Positions 61,311 through 64,000 of a stretch of 64,000 nucleotides of DNA are shown piece after piece. Numbering within the stretch: the stretch's first letter is position 1; each line of letters starts with the position of its first letter. A model generated the notes under the pieces. The model ran no database searches. It was given only the letters and a program-made list of their open reading frames with translations, and was not told the origin of the DNA. Source of the DNA: UBA11612 sp964475755 (lineage in GTDB: Bacteria; Pseudomonadota; Alphaproteobacteria; Rhodospirillales; Rhodospirillaceae); assembly GCA_964475755.1 (NCBI GenBank), contig CAYYXR010000008.1, positions 12,270 to 76,269 on the forward strand. Direction: 5' to 3'. Made by a program: the position numbers and the translations under genes.

Positions 61311-63365
61311 ATGGACGCGCCATTGGGCAAAGACATGACTTCTTCCGACACCGATTTGACCCTTGCTGCCGACTTCCCGGAGGCTTCGCACGACCAATGG
61401 CTGAAACTGGTCGATAAGGTTTTGGGCGGCGCGCCTTTCGACAAGAAACTTGTTTCGCGCACTTATGACGGCATCAATTTGCAGCCGCTTTATACGCGTG
61501 GCGATTGGAAGGCTGAGGGTGATCCCTCGGGATTGCCGGGTGGCGCACCTTACACCCGCGGCGGAAACCTGCTGGGCGGTGTGGTCGATGGCTGGGACAT
61601 GCGTCAGGTCCAGGACCACCCGGACCCGAAGACTGCGAACAAACAAATTCTGGAAGATCTCGAGCGCGGCGTGTCGTCCATCGTGCTGCGGCTCGATCCG
61701 CGCGGCGAAAAGGGCGTGCAGGTCATCACGCTCGCCGATCTGGAAACGGTATTGGACGGCGTGTACCTCGATTTGGCGCCGGTCATTCTTGATCCTCACG
61801 GCCCGCGCCTGCCCTACGCCGCGTTGATGATGAACGTGCTGGCGAAACGCGGCGTGAAACCGGATGCGTTCAAGGGCAACTTCGGGATCGATCCTTTATC
61901 TGTCATCGCATCCGGTAAACAGATCGTCGCCTCGCTGGAAAATGCGTTTATCCGCCTGAGCGATGGCGTGGGGTATATGGCGCAAAATTACCCCAATGCG
62001 CGCGCCATCGATTTAAAGACCATCGTCTATCACTCGGCGGGCGCATCGGATGCGCAGGAGCTGGGCTGCGCCATGGCCTCGGCCGTGGAATACCTGCGCG
62101 CCCTGACGAGCGGCGGCATCGATATCGATACGGCATGCAAACAAATCGCTTTTTCCATTGCCGTGGATGCCGATTTTTTTATGGCCATTGCGAAGGTACG
62201 CGCACTTCGCAAGCTGTGGGGCCGTGTAGCGGAAGCCTGCGGCGCGAAAACCGACAATCGCGTTGCCCCGGTCACGGCATACACGGCGCCGCGCATGATG
62301 AGCCGCCGCGACCCGTGGGTGAACATTCTGCGCACGACGGTGTCGTGCTTTGCCGCCGGCGTGGCCGGCGCAGATGCGGTCACCGTGCTGTCGTTCGACA
62401 GTGCTCTTGGACTGCCGAGCGATCTTGGGCGGCGCATTGCCCGCAATACGCAGGTGGTTCTTCAAGAAGAGTCGGGGCTGGCACGGGTGATCGACCCCGC
62501 CGGCGGAGCCTGGATGTTCGAAAGCCTGACGGACGAACTTTCCGAAAAAGCCTGGGCCTTCTTCCAGGAGATCGAAAAGAATGGCGGCATGATCAAGGCG
62601 CTGACCGAGGGTTTTGTCGCGGGCCGCATCGCCGAGGTGCACGCCGAGCGCTCGAAAAATATCGCGAAACGCAAAGACCCCATCACCGGCGTCAGTGAGT
62701 TCCCGAACCTGCATGAGAAATCCGCAAAGGTTCAGGCGCGGGCGCCCAAAAAATTCGAGGGCAAATCCGACGCCTCCGTCAAATTACCCGAGCCGAAAGA
62801 CGGCGGGGTGATGGAAGCTTTGGTAAAGGCGGTCGAGGGCGGCGCAGACATGACCGGGCTGATCGAAGCCTTCACGGCAGGAACACCTGTTTCCATGACG
62901 CCTTTGCCGGTCGTGCGTATCGCCGAAAGCTTCGAATCGCTGCGCGATGCGGGCGATGCTTTCAAAGAGGAATACGGCCAGTATCCGAAGATTTTTCTGG
63001 CCAACATCGGACGCGTTGCCGAATTCACGGCGCGCGCCACCTTCACCAAAAACTTCTTTGAAGCAGGCGGCATCGAAGCCGTGGCAGGCGCGGGCGGCGC
63101 GGACGCGGCCACCATCGCCGAGGACTTCAAGAAATCCGGCGCATCCTTCGCCGCCATTTGCAGCAGCGATGCGGTCTATGCGGAACACGCCGTGAACGTC
63201 GCGACGGCTTTGAAGGATGCGGGCGCCGGCGCCATATATCTGGCGGGCAAGCCCGGCGATCTGGAAGGGTCCTTGAAAGACGCGGGCGTGGTCGAATTCA
63301 TCTTCATCGGCTGCAATGCTCAATCCATACTGGCGGACGCGCATACGCGCCTTGCGGCCGGGTAA
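61311..63365 (+). CDS. mutA: Methylmalonyl-CoA mutase small subunit
   Basis: Non-catalytic partner in the adenosylcobalamin-dependent mutase that interconverts methylmalonyl-CoA and succinyl-CoA, used for propionate and odd-chain or branched-chain breakdown. The TIM-barrel half (LYTRGDWKAEGDPSGLPG, VDGWDMRQVQ) and the C-terminal cobalamin-like fold are present. The latter lacks the DxHxxG that ligates cobalt, as expected for the beta subunit. Start uncertain: ATG 61311 (MDAPLGK) or ATG 61335 (MTSSDTD), both with weak ribosome sites. mutB follows after 12 bases. Confidence 0.9.
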   Translation: MDAPLGKDMTSSDTDLTLAADFPEASHDQWLKLVDKVLGGAPFDKKLVSRTYDGINLQPLYTRGDWKAEGDPSGLPGGAPYTRGGNLLGGVVDGWDMRQVQDHPDPKTANKQILEDLERGVSSIVLRLDPRGEKGVQVITLADLETVLDGVYLDLAPVILDPHGPRLPYAALMMNVLAKRGVKPDAFKGNFGIDPLSVIASGKQIVASLENAFIRLSDGVGYMAQNYPNARAIDLKTIVYHSAGASDAQELGCAMASAVEYLRALTSGGIDIDTACKQIAFSIAVDADFFMAIAKVRALRKLWGRVAEACGAKTDNRVAPVTAYTAPRMMSRRDPWVNILRTTVSCFAAGVAGADAVTVLSFDSALGLPSDLGRRIARNTQVVLQEESGLARVIDPAGGAWMFESLTDELSEKAWAFFQEIEKNGGMIKALTEGFVAGRIAEVHAERSKNIAKRKDPITGVSEFPNLHEKSAKVQARAPKKFEGKSDASVKLPEPKDGGVMEALVKAVEGGADMTGLIEAFTAGTPVSMTPLPVVRIAESFESLRDAGDAFKEEYGQYPKIFLANIGRVAEFTARATFTKNFFEAGGIEAVAGAGGADAATIAEDFKKSGASFAAICSSDAVYAEHAVNVATALKDAGAGAIYLAGKPGDLEGSLKDAGVVEFIFIGCNAQSILADAHTRLAAG

Positions 63366-63377
63366 GAGGAAACGGTC

Positions 63378-64000
63378 ATGAACAAATCCACCATTCCCAA
63401 TTTCGCAGACGTCGGTTTGTCGTCCACCTCCAACTCGGGCGGATTGAGCGCCGACGACTGGCAATCCAAGGCCGAAGCCGCGTCCGGCAAAAAGCTTGAT
63501 GAGCTGTCCTGGCAATCACCCGAAGGCATCGCCATCAAGCCGCTGTTCACGGCGAAAGACATCGACGGTCTCGACTTCCTCGATACGCGCCCGGGCATGG
63601 CGCCGTACCTGCGCGGCCCTTACCCCGCGATGTATGTCACCCAGCCGTGGACTATTCGTCAGTACGCGGGGTTCTCGACGGCGGAAGACTCCAACGCGTT
63701 TTATCGCCGCAATCTGGCGGCGGGGCAAAAGGGCCTGTCCATTGCGTTCGATCTGGCCACCCACCGGGGCTACGACAGCGATCACCCGCGCGTCTCGGGC
63801 GACGTCGGCATGGCCGGTGTGGCGGTGGATTCCATTTACGACATGCGCACGCTGTTTGACGGCATTCCCTTGGACCGCATGAGCGTGTCCATGACCATGA
63901 ACGGCGCGGTGCTGCCGGTCATGGCGCTTTATATCGTTGCGGCGGAAGAACAGGGCGTGAAGCCCGAACAGCTTTCAGGAACCATTCAGAACGATATTCT
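63378..64000 (+). CDS. mutB: Methylmalonyl-CoA mutase large subunit (3' end cut by window edge)
   Basis: Catalytic subunit, seen for its first 207 codons; I translated this frame by hand because it runs off the edge. The characteristic RGPYPAMYVTQPWTIRQYAG, FDLATHRGYDSDHPRV, GDVGMAGVAVDS and SVSMTMNGAVLP are present, including residues binding the CoA and cobalamin. GAGGA stands about eight bases before the ATG. Co-transcribed with mutA. Confidence 0.95.
   Translation, partial: MNKSTIPNFADVGLSSTSNSGGLSADDWQSKAEAASGKKLDELSWQSPEGIAIKPLFTAKDIDGLDFLDTRPGMAPYLRGPYPAMYVTQPWTIRQYAGFSTAEDSNAFYRRNLAAGQKGLSIAFDLATHRGYDSDHPRVSGDVGMAGVAVDSIYDMRTLFDGIPLDRMSVSMTMNGAVLPVMALYIVAAEEQGVKPEQLSGTIQNDI

Noticed and set aside
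62784..63515. Open frame of 243 codons antisense to mutA and the start of mutB
   Set aside because: Antisense shadow; both mutA and mutB have unmistakable family motifs here.

Overview
The window is chromosomal DNA from an alphaproteobacterium. It is gene-dense, roughly 55-60% GC by eye, with no mobile elements, CRISPR array or rRNA seen. The lineage call rests on the gene order rnd, kdsD, lptC, lptA, lptB, rpoN, ptsN, a Caulobacter-type ceramide gene set, a PHB cluster with PhaR, an NDUFA9-like protein and a PraR-like regulator. Starts were set by ribosome binding sites, so many differ from the longest open frame.

Layout. 0-3 kb (minus): a cut fatty-acid hydroxylase, then lptG and lptF. 3-13 kb: a plus-strand pair (a DAG/ceramide-kinase-like lipid kinase overlapping a Tam41-like cytidylyltransferase) converges on a minus-strand sphingolipid operon (acyl-ACP synthetase, CerR-like reductase, acyl carrier protein, serine palmitoyltransferase). 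An unknown 573-residue protein and an acyl-CoA ligase lie upstream of that operon. 13-15 kb: a TonB-C lipoprotein, a small periplasmic protein and a CDP-alcohol phosphatidyltransferase. 15-21.8 kb (minus): rnd, kdsD, lptCAB, rpoN and ptsN, with hpf missing from its usual place. Then come tRNA-Leu(CAG), an NDUFA9-like protein, a divergent UppP homologue and gltDB behind a long structured leader. 30.7-36 kb (minus): a leucyl aminopeptidase, an orphan TAXI binding protein and a betaine/choline-type ABC transporter. 36-40 kb: gloB, nat and an RND/MMPL exporter. 40-45 kb: phaB, phaA, phaC, a small PhaE-like subunit, divergent phaR and an XRE regulator. 45-48.6 kb: the queuosine genes queA-tgt-queG. 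48.8-59.2 kb: DUF2937, a subtilase with a duplicated C-terminal module, and a surface-polysaccharide cluster (GT39-like protein, unknown transferase, DegT aminotransferase, Wzz-like protein, GT4-PglC fusion). 59-64 kb: small secreted proteins, a methyltransferase and methylmalonyl-CoA mutase (mutA, partial mutB).

How it fits together. Much of the window serves the envelope: LPS transport (LptF, LptG, LptA, LptB, LptC), Kdo precursor supply (KdsD), sphingolipid synthesis, undecaprenyl-phosphate handling and surface polysaccharide. The most interesting proposal is that the lipid kinase, the Tam41-like enzyme and possibly the CDP-alcohol transferase at 14.4 kb form a route from ceramide through ceramide-1-phosphate and CDP-ceramide to an anionic phosphosphingolipid. 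The ceramide genes are well supported; the CDP-ceramide step is inference.
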